A stretch of 64,000 nucleotides of DNA from Georgenia wutianyii (GTDB lineage: Bacteria; Actinomycetota; Actinomycetes; Actinomycetales; Actinomycetaceae): contig NZ_CP040899.1 in the NCBI RefSeq assembly GCF_006349365.1, forward strand, positions 1,736,001 to 1,800,000, read 5' to 3'. This document shows, piece after piece, positions 25,709 through 34,727 of the stretch. How positions within the stretch are numbered: position 1 is the stretch's first letter; each line of letters opens with the position of its first letter. Under the pieces are notes generated by a model. That model was not told the origin of the DNA. It searched no databases and saw only the letters and a list, made by a program, of their open reading frames with translations. Position numbers and translations under genes: made by a program.

Positions 25709-26452
25709 TCACAGGTCGACGCTCGACATCAGCGTGCCGAGCTCGGTGCCCTCGACCACTCGTGTGTGGCCGGGCTTGAGCCGCCCGAGCCGCACGTTGC
25801 CGAAGCGGGTGCGCACGAGCCGGGTCACGGGGTGCCCGACGTGCTCGAGCATCCGGCGCACGATCCGGTTGCGGCCCTCGTGCAGCTCGATCTCCACGAC
25901 CGACTCCGTCGGCAGCGTCTCGAGCACGGTGAAGCGGTCGGCGCGCGCCGGCCCGTCCTCGAGCTCCACGCCGTCCAGCAGCGCCCGTCCGAGCGACCGG
26001 GGCACCTGGCCGCGGACGGTGGCGACGTAGGTCTTGGGGATCTCGTAGGACGGGTGGGTGAGCCGGTGGGCGAGCTCGCCGTCGTTGGTGAGGAGGAGCA
26101 GGCCCTCGGTCTGCTCGTCGAGCCGCCCGACGTGGAACAGCCGCTCGTCACGCTCGGCGGCGTACTGCGAGAGGTCGGGCCGGCCCTGCTCGTCGTGCAT
26201 CGAGGAGACGACGCCGGCCGGCTTGTGCAGCGCGATCGTCACCTTGGTGTCGTCGAGCTGGAGGCGCACGCCGTCGACGTGGACGACGGCGGTGGCCGGG
26301 TCCACCCGGGTGCCGAGCTCGACCCTCCGCCCGTCGACGGTCACCCGGCCGTCGACGATGAGCTGCTCGCAGGCACGGCGGGAGCCGTAGCCGGCGGCGG
26401 CCAGCACCTTCTGCAGGCGGACACCGTCGGGGGTGTGGGCATCGGGGTTCAT
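25709..26452 (-). CDS. rluB: 23S rRNA pseudouridine synthase, RluB/RsuA family
   Basis: A 247-residue protein with an N-terminal S4 RNA-binding domain (VRLQKVLAAAGYGSRRACEQ) and the pseudouridine synthase core, including the catalytic aspartate motif GRLDEQTEGLLLLTNDG. The C-terminal motif LHEGRNRIVRRMLEHVGHPV is typical of the RsuA/RluB/RluE/RluF branch. Assignment to RluB rests on the scpB-rluB gene order, which is widely conserved. The ATG overlaps the scpB stop. Confidence 0.93.
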   Translation of the reverse strand: MNPDAHTPDGVRLQKVLAAAGYGSRRACEQLIVDGRVTVDGRRVELGTRVDPATAVVHVDGVRLQLDDTKVTIALHKPAGVVSSMHDEQGRPDLSQYAAERDERLFHVGRLDEQTEGLLLLTNDGELAHRLTHPSYEIPKTYVATVRGQVPRSLGRALLDGVELEDGPARADRFTVLETLPTESVVEIELHEGRNRIVRRMLEHVGHPVTRLVRTRFGNVRLGRLKPGHTRVVEGTELGTLMSSVDL

Positions 26453-27060
26453 CGCAGCTCCTCGTCGAGGTCGTCCAGGGCGTCAAGGTCGGGCAGGTAG
26501 GGGGCGAGCGGGGGCAGGTCGGCGAGCGAGCCCAGGCCCATGCGCTCGAGGAAGTAGGCGCTCGTGCGGTAGAGGACGGCGCCGCTGTCCTCGTCGTGGC
26601 CCGCCTCCTCGATGAGACCGCGGGCGAGGAGCGTGCGCACGACGCCGTCGACGTTGACGCCGCGGATCGCCGCGACCCGGCTGCGCGAGACCGGCTGGCG
26701 GTAGGCGATGACGGCGAGCGTCTCGAGCGAGGCCTGGGTGAGCCGGGCGGTCTGCCCGTCGACGATGAAGCGGCCGACGACGTCCGCGTACGTCGGCGCC
26801 GAGTAGACCCGCCAGCCGCCGGCCACCTCGCGGAGCTCGAACCCGCGCGGGCGTCCGCCGCGCTCCCCCGCGTAGTCGGCGGCGAGCTCGGCGAGGAGCT
26901 CACGGACCTGGCCTGTGGGCAGGCCGAGCACCCCGGCGAGCTGCGCCGCGGGCACGGGCTCGTCGACGACCATGAGGATCGCCTCGAGCGCCGCGAGGTG
27001 CTCGCGCGGCATGACGTCGTCGGGCACCGGCTCGTACTGCGGCACCTCGGCCTCACTCAT
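26449..27060 (-). CDS. scpB: Segregation and condensation protein ScpB
   Basis: A 203-residue protein with two winged-helix domains (LAALEAILMVVDEPVPAAQL and ASLETLAVIAYRQPVSRSRV). The second sequence is the hallmark of ScpB. With ScpA it forms the kleisin subcomplex of the SMC condensin that compacts and segregates the chromosome. The C-terminal tail is acidic. The ATG at 27060 overlaps the end of scpA by eight bases, so expression of the two subunits is coupled. Confidence 0.94.
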   Translation of the reverse strand: MSEAEVPQYEPVPDDVMPREHLAALEAILMVVDEPVPAAQLAGVLGLPTGQVRELLAELAADYAGERGGRPRGFELREVAGGWRVYSAPTYADVVGRFIVDGQTARLTQASLETLAVIAYRQPVSRSRVAAIRGVNVDGVVRTLLARGLIEEAGHDEDSGAVLYRTSAYFLERMGLGSLADLPPLAPYLPDLDALDDLDEELR

Positions 27061-27928
27061 CGTCGGTCTCCTCCTCGCTCGTCGCGTCGTCGTACTCGTC
27101 GGCCACGTCGACGTCGCCGTCCTCGCTGCCCGCCCACCGCACGGTGAGCTCGCCGAGCGGACGAGCCTGGTCGAAGGCGATCGCCCCCTCGCGGAAGAGC
27201 TCGAGCAGCGCGAGGAACCGGGAGACGACGACGGCGGTCGAGGCGGCGTCGTCGGTGAGCGCGCGGAAGGTCGCGGAGCGCGTGCGGCGCAGCCGGTCGA
27301 CGAGGATCGCCGCCTGCTCGCGCACGGACACGACCGGCGCGTGCAGGTGGCCCAGGTCCACCTGCGGCGGGCCGGGGCGCGGGGCGAACGCAGCGGCGGC
27401 GAGCTCGGCGAGCCGCTCGGGTCCCACGCGCAGGACGAGCTCGGGCAGCAGGGCGGCGAAGTGCGGCTCGAGCCGGACCGAGCGCGGGTAGGACCGCGAG
27501 CCGGTGGCCCAGCGACGCTCGAGGTCGGCGGCCACCTGCTTGTAGGCGCGGTACTGGAGCAGCCGGGCGAAGAGGAGGTCGCGGGCCTCGAGGAGCTCGA
27601 GGTCCTCCTCGTCCTCCACCGAGCCACGCGGCAGCAGCCGGGCGGCCTTGAGGTCGAGGAGCGTCGCGGCGACGACGAGGAACTCGCTCGCCTGGCCGAG
27701 GTCCCAGTCCTCCTGACCGGACAGGTGGGCGATGAACTCGTCGGTGACCTGCGCGAGGGCCACCTCGGTGATGTCGAGCTTGTGCTTCGCGATGAGCGAG
27801 AGCAGCAGGTCGAAGGGTCCGGAGAAGTTCTCCAGCGTCACCGCGAACGGCGCGCGGCCGTGCCCGTCGGACGCCTCGGGTGGGACCGCCGCCGGGTCAG
27901 GCGACGTCACCGCGGGCGACGAGCTCAC
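27053..27928 (-). CDS. scpA: Segregation and condensation protein ScpA (kleisin)
   Basis: About 291 residues from GTG 27928; a second GTG at 27910 is an equally possible start. The N-terminal kleisin region FAVTLENFSGPFDLLLSLIA is unmistakable, followed by KLDITEVALAQVTDEFIAHL and the LLDLKAARLLP helix. The C-terminal winged helix (TAVVVSRFLALLELFREGAI) binds the SMC head. The extreme C-terminus is very acidic. It overlaps the 3' end of parA and the 5' end of scpB, so parA-scpA-scpB are one transcription unit. Confidence 0.94.
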   Translation of the reverse strand: MSSSPAVTSPDPAAVPPEASDGHGRAPFAVTLENFSGPFDLLLSLIAKHKLDITEVALAQVTDEFIAHLSGQEDWDLGQASEFLVVAATLLDLKAARLLPRGSVEDEEDLELLEARDLLFARLLQYRAYKQVAADLERRWATGSRSYPRSVRLEPHFAALLPELVLRVGPERLAELAAAAFAPRPGPPQVDLGHLHAPVVSVREQAAILVDRLRRTRSATFRALTDDAASTAVVVSRFLALLELFREGAIAFDQARPLGELTVRWAGSEDGDVDVADEYDDATSEEETDDE

Positions 27929-28763
27929 GGGCCAGCCTCCGGTAGGCCTCGGCGCCCGGGTGGCTCGGGGCGTAGGTCGTGATCGGCTCGGTGGCGATGG
28001 TGGCGTCGGGGAACTTGATCGTCCGGTTGATGACGGTGTCGAAGACGCGGTCGCCGAAGCCCTCACGGACGCGCTCGAGCACCTCGCGGGCGTGGAGGGT
28101 GCGCCCGTCGTACATGGTGACGAGGATGCCGTCGAGCTGGAGGCGCGGGTTGATCCGCTCGCTCACCTTGTCGATCGTCTCCATGAGGAGCGCGACGCCG
28201 CGCAGCGCGAAGAACTCCGCCTCGAGCGGGATGACGACGCCGTGCGCGGCCGTGAGCGCGTTGACGGCGAGCAGGCCGAGGGAGGGCTGGCAGTCGACGA
28301 GGACGACGTCGTAGTCGTCGGCCACGGGGCGCAGCACCCGCGTGAGGGCGTGCTCCCGGGCGACCTCGGTGACGAGGGTGACCTCGGCGGCGGACAGGTC
28401 GATGTTCGCCGGGACGATGTCCAGGCCCTCGACGGACGTCTCGCAGATGATCTCCCGGACGTCCGAGCGGGGCTCCATGAGCACCGAGTAGATCGTGCGG
28501 TCGAGCTCGTTGGCGTTGATCCCGAGCCCGGCCGAGGCCGCGCCCTGGGGGTCGAAGTCGACGATGAGGACCCGCCGGCCGTACTCCGCCAGCGCAGCGC
28601 CGAGGTTGATGGTCGTCGTCGTCTTGCCGACGCCGCCCTTCTGGTTGCACATGGCGATGATGCGGGCCGGCCCGTGGCCGCTGAGCGGCGCAGGCACGGG
28701 GAAGTCGGCGGCCTGCCCGGACGTCTGGGCGTCGATCAGGGTCGGCTGCTTGGGGTCGGTCAC
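27897..28763 (-). CDS. parA: ParA/Soj-family chromosome-partitioning ATPase
   Basis: A 288-residue protein with the deviant Walker A motif CNQKGGVGKTTTTINLG (signature lysine KGG plus K-T-T), Walker A' LIVDFDPQGAAS and Walker B VVLVDCQPSLG. This copy precedes scpA, the standard place of the second actinobacterial ParA-like ATPase, distinct from the parAB pair near oriC. There is no parB next to it. The ATPase probably assists chromosome organisation with the SMC-ScpAB complex, an inference from context. The 149-bp gap to the divergent small gene must hold its promoter. Confidence 0.92.
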   Translation of the reverse strand: MTDPKQPTLIDAQTSGQAADFPVPAPLSGHGPARIIAMCNQKGGVGKTTTTINLGAALAEYGRRVLIVDFDPQGAASAGLGINANELDRTIYSVLMEPRSDVREIICETSVEGLDIVPANIDLSAAEVTLVTEVAREHALTRVLRPVADDYDVVLVDCQPSLGLLAVNALTAAHGVVIPLEAEFFALRGVALLMETIDKVSERINPRLQLDGILVTMYDGRTLHAREVLERVREGFGDRVFDTVINRTIKFPDATIATEPITTYAPSHPGAEAYRRLARELVARGDVA

Positions 28764-28912
28764 GGTGCCACGTTAGTTGCCCGTCGCCACCTGAGGCGAG
28801 CAGGCGCGCGGAGGTTCGGGCATTCGGCACGCGACGGCGGACGGTCGCCCGGGATGCGGCGGGCGGGCCACGCCCCCATTCTTGGCCTCACGAACCACCT
28901 CGAGGAGGAGTC

Positions 28913-29137
28913 ATGGGACTCGGAGACATGGCACGCAAGGCCAAGGACGCGCTCAGCGGCGAGCAGGACGAGCAGACCGGCGTCGACGGCGTCAACGCGG
29001 TCGGCACCGCCGGGGGCAGCGGGAAGACCTCGGGCAACACGACGGCCGGGGCCACGGAGCCGGGCCCGGCCGCGACCACCGGCCGCCACCGCGCCGACGG
29101 CGAGCCCGACGCCGGCACCGGCGACCACCGCGCCTGA
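28913..29137 (+). CDS. Small hydrophilic protein, possible MT0933-like antitoxin relative
   Basis: A 74-residue protein from ATG 28913 with a strong ribosome-binding site (CGAGGAGGAG, five bases of spacing), which makes expression credible. The N-terminus MGLGDMARKAKDALSGEQDE is an amphipathic helix resembling the start of MT0933-like antitoxins and related small stress proteins. The rest is a disordered Gly/Thr/Glu-rich tail. No toxin gene is next to it, so the antitoxin link is weak. It lies alone between parA (divergent) and xerD (convergent). Confidence 0.65.
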   Translation: MGLGDMARKAKDALSGEQDEQTGVDGVNAVGTAGGSGKTSGNTTAGATEPGPAATTGRHRADGEPDAGTGDHRA

Positions 29138-29147
29138 CCCCTGCCCG

Positions 29148-29180
29148 CCCGCGCCCGTGGCGGTCAGCCGCGGGCGCGGG
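29148..29180. terminator. Bidirectional hairpin overlapping the xerD stop codon
   Basis: A 10-bp perfect stem (CCCGCGCCCG with CGGGCGCGGG) encloses a 13-base loop containing the xerD stop codon. It lies between convergent genes, so it could end both transcripts. No U-tract is seen. Confidence 0.6.
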
Positions 29181-30126
29181 GGTGGGCGGTCGCGTAGACC
29201 TCGCGCATCGCCTGGACGGTGACCTGGGTGTAGATCTGCGTCGTCGTCACCGACGCGTGCCCGAGCAGCTCCTGGACCACGCGCACGTCGGCGCCGCCCG
29301 CGAGCAGGTGGGTGGCGAAGGAGTGGCGCAGGGTGTGCGGGGAGACGCGGTCGCCCAGCCCCGCGCGGGCCCCGGCGGTCTGCAGCACCGCCCAGGCGCT
29401 CTGCCGGCTCAGCGGGTTGCCCCGCTGGTTGAGGAAGAGGGCCGAGGTGCCCCGGCCGGCGTGCGCGAGCACCGGGCGGGCACGCACGAGATAGGCCTCC
29501 ACCGCCTCCACGGCGAAGCGGCCGACCGGCACCACCCGCTCGCGGCGTCCCTTGCCGAAGAGGCGCACGGTCCCGCCGTCGAGGTCGAGGTCGTCGGCCG
29601 AGAGCCCCACCGCCTCGCTGATCCGCGCGCCGGTGCCGTAGAGCACCTCGAGCAACGCCCGGTCACGCAGCGGGACCGGGCCGTCCCCCAGCGACGCGGC
29701 CTCGAGCAGCCGCTCCACGTCGTCGGTGCTCAGCGCCTTGGGCAGGCGCCGTGCCGTCGCCGGGGCGCGGACCTCGGCGCTCGGGTCCTGCGGCGCGTGC
29801 CCCTCGAGCACGGCGAAGCGGTGCCAGCCGCGCACGGCGACCACCGCTCGCCCGGCGGAGGAGACGGCCAGGGCCCGGCCGCCGTCGGACCCGGCGCGCA
29901 GCACCTCGACGTACTCCGCGACGTCGGTCTCCACCACGTCCGACAAACGCCGCCGCCCGCGGCCGCCGAGGTAGGCGGTGTACCGCTCGAGATCGCGCCG
30001 GTAGGCGGCGAGCGTGTGCTCGCTGAGCCCGCGCTCGACGGCGAGGTGGGCGAGGTACTCCTCCAGCGCCCGCGCCAGGGCAGGCGCGACGGACCGCGCA
30101 GACGGTGTCGTCGTGCGGGTCGTCAC
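29164..30126 (-). CDS. xerD: Site-specific tyrosine recombinase XerD
   Basis: A 320-residue recombinase with the SAM-like N-terminal domain ([20 protein letters not shown]) and a full catalytic set: R in [13 protein letters not shown] in [24 protein letters not shown] in LLGHASV and the nucleophile Y in TTQIYTQV. XerD with XerC resolves chromosome dimers at dif. The position beside parA-scpAB is the standard actinobacterial one, separating it from the mobile integrase at 15147. Start GTG 30126. Confidence 0.93.
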   Translation of the reverse strand: MTTRTTTPSARSVAPALARALEEYLAHLAVERGLSEHTLAAYRRDLERYTAYLGGRGRRRLSDVVETDVAEYVEVLRAGSDGGRALAVSSAGRAVVAVRGWHRFAVLEGHAPQDPSAEVRAPATARRLPKALSTDDVERLLEAASLGDGPVPLRDRALLEVLYGTGARISEAVGLSADDLDLDGGTVRLFGKGRRERVVPVGRFAVEAVEAYLVRARPVLAHAGRGTSALFLNQRGNPLSRQSAWAVLQTAGARAGLGDRVSPHTLRHSFATHLLAGGADVRVVQELLGHASVTTTQIYTQVTVQAMREVYATAHPRARG

Positions 30127-30130
30127 CGGT

Positions 30131-31069
30131 CTAGAGGGGCAGGAAGGGGTCGACCGCGACGGCGACGAAGACGACCGTGAGGTAGGTGATCGAGGCGTGG
30201 AACACCTTCATCGCCGCGAGCTTGCCGCGCTCGGGGTTCCGGGCGCGCACGAGCAGCCGGACGCAGCCGTAGAGGAACCACGCCCCGGCCAGGCCGGCGA
30301 CGACGGCGTACACCCACGTCATCCCCGCGACGGGCACGAGGAGGAGCGAGCAGGCGACCATCGCGGCGCCGTAGGCGAGGATCTGCACGCTCACCTGGGA
30401 GCTCGAGGCGACGACGGGGAGCATCGGCACCTCGGCGCGGGCGTAGTCCTTGCGGAAGCGCATGGACAGCGGCCAGTAGTGCGGCGGCGTCCAGAAGAAG
30501 ATGATCCCGAAGAGGACGACGGCGGGCCACTGCACCGTCCCGGTGACGGCCGACCAGCCGATGAGCACCGGCATGCAGCCCGCGGCCCCGCCCCAGACGA
30601 TGTTCTGGCTCGTGCGCCGCTTGAGCAGCATCGTGTAGCCGACGACGTAGATGGCGATCGCGCCGAGGGCCAGCCAGGCCGAGGCCCAGTTGACGAGCAG
30701 GCCGAACCAGAGGAAGGCGAGGACGCCGAGGACGATCGCGAAGACCGTCGCCTGGCGCACCGACAGCACGCCGGTGACGAGCGGGCGCTGCTTCGTCCGG
30801 TTCATCAGCCGGTCGATGTCCCGGTCCAGGATCATGTTCCACGTGTTGGCCGAGCCGGCCGCCGCGTACCCGCCGACGACGGTCGCGACGGTGAGCCACA
30901 GCCCGGGCCAGCCGTCAGCGGCGAGGAAGAGCGTGGGGATCGTCGTGATGAGCAGGAGCTCGACGATCCGGGGCTTGGTGAGGGCGACGTAGGCCCTCAG
31001 CCGGTCACCCCTCGTGCTCGACGGACCGGCAGGTCCGGGGCTTGACCGGAGGGTCGAACGGTCGGACAC
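30131..31069 (-). CDS. ctaB: Protoheme IX farnesyltransferase (heme O synthase)
   Basis: A 312-residue membrane enzyme from GTG 31069, chosen because GAGGAAGG lies ten bases upstream and the first helix begins soon after; the frame is open to 31147. It has nine predicted helices and both UbiA-type motifs, [19 protein letters not shown] and [20 protein letters not shown], which bind the prenyl diphosphate through magnesium. It farnesylates heme B to heme O for cytochrome oxidase. The ctaB-tkt divergent pair is conserved in actinobacteria. Confidence 0.94.
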   Translation of the reverse strand: MSDRSTLRSSPGPAGPSSTRGDRLRAYVALTKPRIVELLLITTIPTLFLAADGWPGLWLTVATVVGGYAAAGSANTWNMILDRDIDRLMNRTKQRPLVTGVLSVRQATVFAIVLGVLAFLWFGLLVNWASAWLALGAIAIYVVGYTMLLKRRTSQNIVWGGAAGCMPVLIGWSAVTGTVQWPAVVLFGIIFFWTPPHYWPLSMRFRKDYARAEVPMLPVVASSSQVSVQILAYGAAMVACSLLLVPVAGMTWVYAVVAGLAGAWFLYGCVRLLVRARNPERGKLAAMKVFHASITYLTVVFVAVAVDPFLPL

Positions 31070-31376
31070 GGCGGGTGCACCTTCCTCGGTCTGGCGTCCG
31101 GGCGCCGGCTCCACACTTCGCACGCGTCGTTCCACTTCCCATCTCACGGTCCGGCCGTCAGGGACAGCGCAGGTCCCGTCATCCTACGGTCCAGGGAGCG
31201 CGTCCTGGCCCAGCGCGCACCGCCGCGTCGCTGCCGAGTTGCTCACACCCGGGTGCGGCCCGGGCACCAACTGGCAACAATCCCGGCGTGGCGGAGAGCG
31301 GCGATAGGGTCCAAGCATCCGTTGTTCTCCCGGCCGCTCGTCGGCCGGCCTGTGACACACACCCGAGGGAGACCTA
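31070..31376. other. Divergent ctaB/tkt intergenic region
   Basis: This 307-bp interval separates two divergent genes and must hold both promoters. I see the ctaB ribosome-binding site near 31080 and the tkt site GAGGGAGA just before 31377. No promoter pair with good spacing, no operator palindrome and no small gene could be supported. Confidence 0.5.
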
Positions 31377-33548
31377 GTGAGCGACACCAGCAGCCGGACC
31401 GGCTGGACCGATCTCGACCACCGGGCGGTCGACACCGCCCGCGTGCTCGCCGCAGACGCCGTCCAGAAGGTCGGCAGTGGGCACCCCGGCACGGCGATGA
31501 GCCTCGCGCCGGCCGCCTACCTGCTCTACCAGAACGTCATGCGTCACGACCCGGCGGACCCGCACTGGCTCGGCCGCGACCGCTTCGTCCTGTCCGCCGG
31601 CCACTCGGCCCTCACCCAGTACATCCAGCTGTACTTCTCCGGGTACGGGCTCGAGCTCGAGGACCTGCAGGCGCTGCGCACGTGGGGCTCCCGCACCCCG
31701 GGTCACCCGGAGTACCGCCACACCGACGGCGTCGAGGTGACCACCGGCCCGCTCGGCCAGGGCCTGGCCAACGCGGTCGGCATGGCCATGGCCGCCCGTC
31801 GCGAGCGGGGTCTGCTCGATCCCGACGCCGCCCCGGGCACCAGCCCCTTCGACCACAACATCTACGTCATCGCCTCCGACGGCGACCTCCAGGAGGGTGT
31901 GACCTCCGAGGCGAGCTCCATCGCCGGCACCCAGGAGCTGGGCAACCTCATCGTCATCTGGGACGACAACCGGATCTCGATCGAGGACGACACGAACATC
32001 GCCTTCACCGAGGACGTCCTCGCCCGCTACGCCGCCTACGGCTGGCACACCGAGCGGGTCGACTGGACCCAGGGCGACACCACCTACGCCGAGGACACCG
32101 ACGCGCTCCTCGCCGCGGTCCGCGCCGGCCAGGCCGAGACGCGCCGCCCGACGATGATCGCGCTGCGCACGATCATCGGCTGGCCCTCCCCCACGAAGCA
32201 GAACACCGGCGCGATCCACGGCTCCGCGCTGGGCGCCGAGGAGATCAAGGGCCTCAAGGAGGTCCTCGGCTTCGACCCCGAGCGCACCTTCGAGGTCGCC
32301 GACGACGTCATCGCCCACGTCCGCAAGGTCCGTGACCGGGGCGCCGCCGCCCGCGAGGAGTGGGACCGCCACTACCAGGCGTGGCGCACCGCCAACGCCG
32401 AGGGCGCCGCCCTGCTGGACCGCCTGCGCACGCGCGAGCTGCCCGAGGGCTGGGCCGACGCGCTGCCCACGTTCGAGGAGGGCAAGGCGGTGTCCACCCG
32501 CGCGGCCTCCGGTGAGGTCCTCAGCGCGCTGGCCCCGGTGCTGCCCGAGCTCTGGGGCGGCTCCGCCGACCTCGCCGGCTCGAACAACACGACGATGAAG
32601 GGCGAGCCGTCCTTCCTGCCGGTCGAGCGCTCCACCAAGATGTTCCCCGGCAACCCCTACGGCCGCACCCTCCACTTCGGCATCCGTGAGCACGCGATGG
32701 GCTCGATCCTCAACGGGATCACCATCCACGGCCTCACCCGCCCCTACGGCGGCACGTTCCTCACCTTCTCCGACTACATGCGCCCGGCCGTGCGCCTCGC
32801 CGCGCTCATGGGCGTGCCGAGCACGTTCGTGTGGAGCCACGACTCCATCGGCCTCGGTGAGGACGGCCCGACGCACCAGCCGATCGAGCACCTCGCCGCG
32901 CTCCGCGCCATCCCGGGCCTCGACGTCGTCCGTCCCGCGGACGCCGCGGAGACCGCCGTCGCGTGGCGCACGATCCTGGAGAACACCGAGCGGCCCGTCG
33001 GCCTCATCCTCACCCGCCAGAACGTGCCCAACCCGGCGCGCGGCTCCGGTGCGGCCGAGGGCGACACGCTGGCCAGCGCCGAGGGCACGGCCCGCGGTGG
33101 CTACGTCCTGGCCGAGGCCGCCGGCGGCACGCCGCAGGTCATCCTCATCGCCACCGGCTCCGAGGTGCAGATCGCGCTCGAGGCCCGCGAGATGCTCCAG
33201 GCGCAGGGTGTGGCCACGCGCGTCGTGTCGATGCCCTCGCGCGAGTGGTTCGCGCTGCAGGACGACGCCTACCAGGAGGAGGTCCTGCCCGGCTCGGTCA
33301 AGGCGCGCGTGTCGATCGAGGCGGCCATCGCCCAGGGCTGGCACGAGCTCGTCGGCGACGCCGGCCGCTGCGTGAGCCTCGAGCACTACGGCGCCTCCGC
33401 CGACTACCAGCGCCTCTACGAGGAGTTCGGCATCACGGCCGAGGCGACCGTCGCCAAGGCTCACGAGTCGCTGGCCGCCGCGGGGACCGACTCCCCCGGC
33501 GCCGACCAGGAGCCCTCCCGCGGGGGTACGGGCGACCTGCCCAAGTAG
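31377..33548 (+). CDS. tkt: Transketolase
   Basis: A 723-residue thiamine diphosphate enzyme, slightly longer than the usual 660-700, with a C-terminal tail of about 25 extra residues. Conserved features are GSGHPGTAMSLAP (with the phosphate-binding His), TTGPLGQGLANAVGMA, the TPP motif ASDGDLQEGV ending in WDDNRIS, and the pyrimidine domain GIREHAMGSI. It moves two-carbon units between sugar phosphates in the non-oxidative pentose phosphate pathway. The GTG start at 31377 heads the tkt-tal-pgi-zwf-opcA-pgl operon. Confidence 0.97.
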   Translation: MSDTSSRTGWTDLDHRAVDTARVLAADAVQKVGSGHPGTAMSLAPAAYLLYQNVMRHDPADPHWLGRDRFVLSAGHSALTQYIQLYFSGYGLELEDLQALRTWGSRTPGHPEYRHTDGVEVTTGPLGQGLANAVGMAMAARRERGLLDPDAAPGTSPFDHNIYVIASDGDLQEGVTSEASSIAGTQELGNLIVIWDDNRISIEDDTNIAFTEDVLARYAAYGWHTERVDWTQGDTTYAEDTDALLAAVRAGQAETRRPTMIALRTIIGWPSPTKQNTGAIHGSALGAEEIKGLKEVLGFDPERTFEVADDVIAHVRKVRDRGAAAREEWDRHYQAWRTANAEGAALLDRLRTRELPEGWADALPTFEEGKAVSTRAASGEVLSALAPVLPELWGGSADLAGSNNTTMKGEPSFLPVERSTKMFPGNPYGRTLHFGIREHAMGSILNGITIHGLTRPYGGTFLTFSDYMRPAVRLAALMGVPSTFVWSHDSIGLGEDGPTHQPIEHLAALRAIPGLDVVRPADAAETAVAWRTILENTERPVGLILTRQNVPNPARGSGAAEGDTLASAEGTARGGYVLAEAAGGTPQVILIATGSEVQIALEAREMLQAQGVATRVVSMPSREWFALQDDAYQEEVLPGSVKARVSIEAAIAQGWHELVGDAGRCVSLEHYGASADYQRLYEEFGITAEATVAKAHESLAAAGTDSPGADQEPSRGGTGDLPK

Positions 33549-33554
33549 CGGCAC

Positions 33555-33589
33555 CGGTCCGGCGGCGGCAGACTGCCGCCGCCGGACCG
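33555..33589 (+). terminator. Strong hairpin between tkt and tal
   Basis: Two 17-bp arms, complementary throughout and separated by a single base, lie between the tkt stop and the tal ribosome-binding site (central part GGCGGCGGCAG A CTGCCGCCGCC). It may act as a partial terminator that sets the tkt:tal ratio, or as a 3' stabilising structure. The tal ribosome-binding site is outside the stem. Confidence 0.6.
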
Positions 33590-33605
33590 CACCGAAGGAG
33601 GAGCA

Positions 33606-34727
33606 ATGACGAACCACCTCGCTGAGCTCAGCGACCTCGGGGTCTCTGTCTGGCTGGACGACCTGTCGCGCGAGCGTCTCGAGGGTGGTGGCGCGCAGTC
33701 CCTGTCCTCCCTCATCGCCGACGACCACGTCGTCGGCGTGACGACCAACCCGTCGATCTTCGCCTCCGCGATGTCCGAGGGGACGCGCTATGACGCGGAC
33801 CTCGCGCGGCTCGCCGGCGAGGGCGCCGACGTCCCCACCGCGATCACCTCCCTCACCACGGCCGACGTCCGCGCCGCCTGCGACTGCTTCGCCGAGGTGA
33901 GCGAGCGGTCCGACGGCGTCGACGGCCGGGTCTCCATCGAGGTCGACCCGTACCTCGCCCACGACACCGACGCCACCCTCGCCCAGGCGCGCGAGCTGTG
34001 GCGGCTCGTCGACCGCCGCAACCTCCTCGTCAAGGTCCCGGCGACGCTCGAGGGGCTGCCGGCGATCACCGCGGCCACCGCGGAGGGCATCAGCGTCAAC
34101 GTCACCCTCATCTTCTCCCTCGACCGCTACCGCGCCGTCGCCCTCGCCTACGTCGACGGCCTCGAGCGGGCGCACGAGGCCGGCGTCGACCTCTCGACCA
34201 TCCACTCGGTCGCCTCGTTCTTCGTCTCGCGCATCGACACGGCGATCGACGCCCGGCTCGACGAGCTCGACTCCGAGGACGCCCGCGCGCTGCGCGGGAA
34301 GGTGGCCGTCGCCAACGCCCGGCTCGCCCACGAGGCCTACGAGGAGATCTTCGGGACCGAGCGCTGGGCCGATCTCGCAGCGGCCGGGGCCCGGCCGCAA
34401 CGCCTCCTGTGGGCCTCCACCGGCGTCAAGGACCCGGCCTACCCCGACACGAAGTACGTCGAGGAGCTCGTGGTCCCCGGCGTCGTCAACACGATGCCCG
34501 AGTCCACCCTCCGTGCGGTGGCCGACCACGCCCGGCTGAGCGGGGACACCGTCCACGGGCGCGAGGACGAGGCGCGCGAGGTGCTCGCCTCCCTCGAGCG
34601 GTACGGCATCTCCTACCGCGACGTCATGGAGGCCCTCGAGGCCGAGGGGGTGGCCAAGTTCCAGCAGAGCTGGGACGAGCTGGGCGAGCGGGTCCGGACC
34701 GGGCTCGAGGCTCCGGGCCGGCAGTGA
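33606..34727 (+). CDS. tal: Transaldolase
   Basis: A 373-residue protein of the long actinobacterial transaldolase class. It has the N-terminal [31 protein letters not shown], and [16 protein letters not shown], where the lysine of KVPAT forms the Schiff base. It transfers a dihydroxyacetone unit between sedoheptulose-7-phosphate and glyceraldehyde-3-phosphate. The ATG has an excellent AAGGAGGAG site. Its stop overlaps the GTG start of pgi, so the two are translated together. Confidence 0.96.
   Translation: MTNHLAELSDLGVSVWLDDLSRERLEGGGAQSLSSLIADDHVVGVTTNPSIFASAMSEGTRYDADLARLAGEGADVPTAITSLTTADVRAACDCFAEVSERSDGVDGRVSIEVDPYLAHDTDATLAQARELWRLVDRRNLLVKVPATLEGLPAITAATAEGISVNVTLIFSLDRYRAVALAYVDGLERAHEAGVDLSTIHSVASFFVSRIDTAIDARLDELDSEDARALRGKVAVANARLAHEAYEEIFGTERWADLAAAGARPQRLLWASTGVKDPAYPDTKYVEELVVPGVVNTMPESTLRAVADHARLSGDTVHGREDEAREVLASLERYGISYRDVMEALEAEGVAKFQQSWDELGERVRTGLEAPGRQ

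Noticed and set aside
31374..34556. Minus-strand open frame of 1060 codons opposite tkt and tal
   Set aside because: tkt and tal are unmistakable on the plus strand; the antisense product is low-complexity Gly/Val/Arg/Asp.
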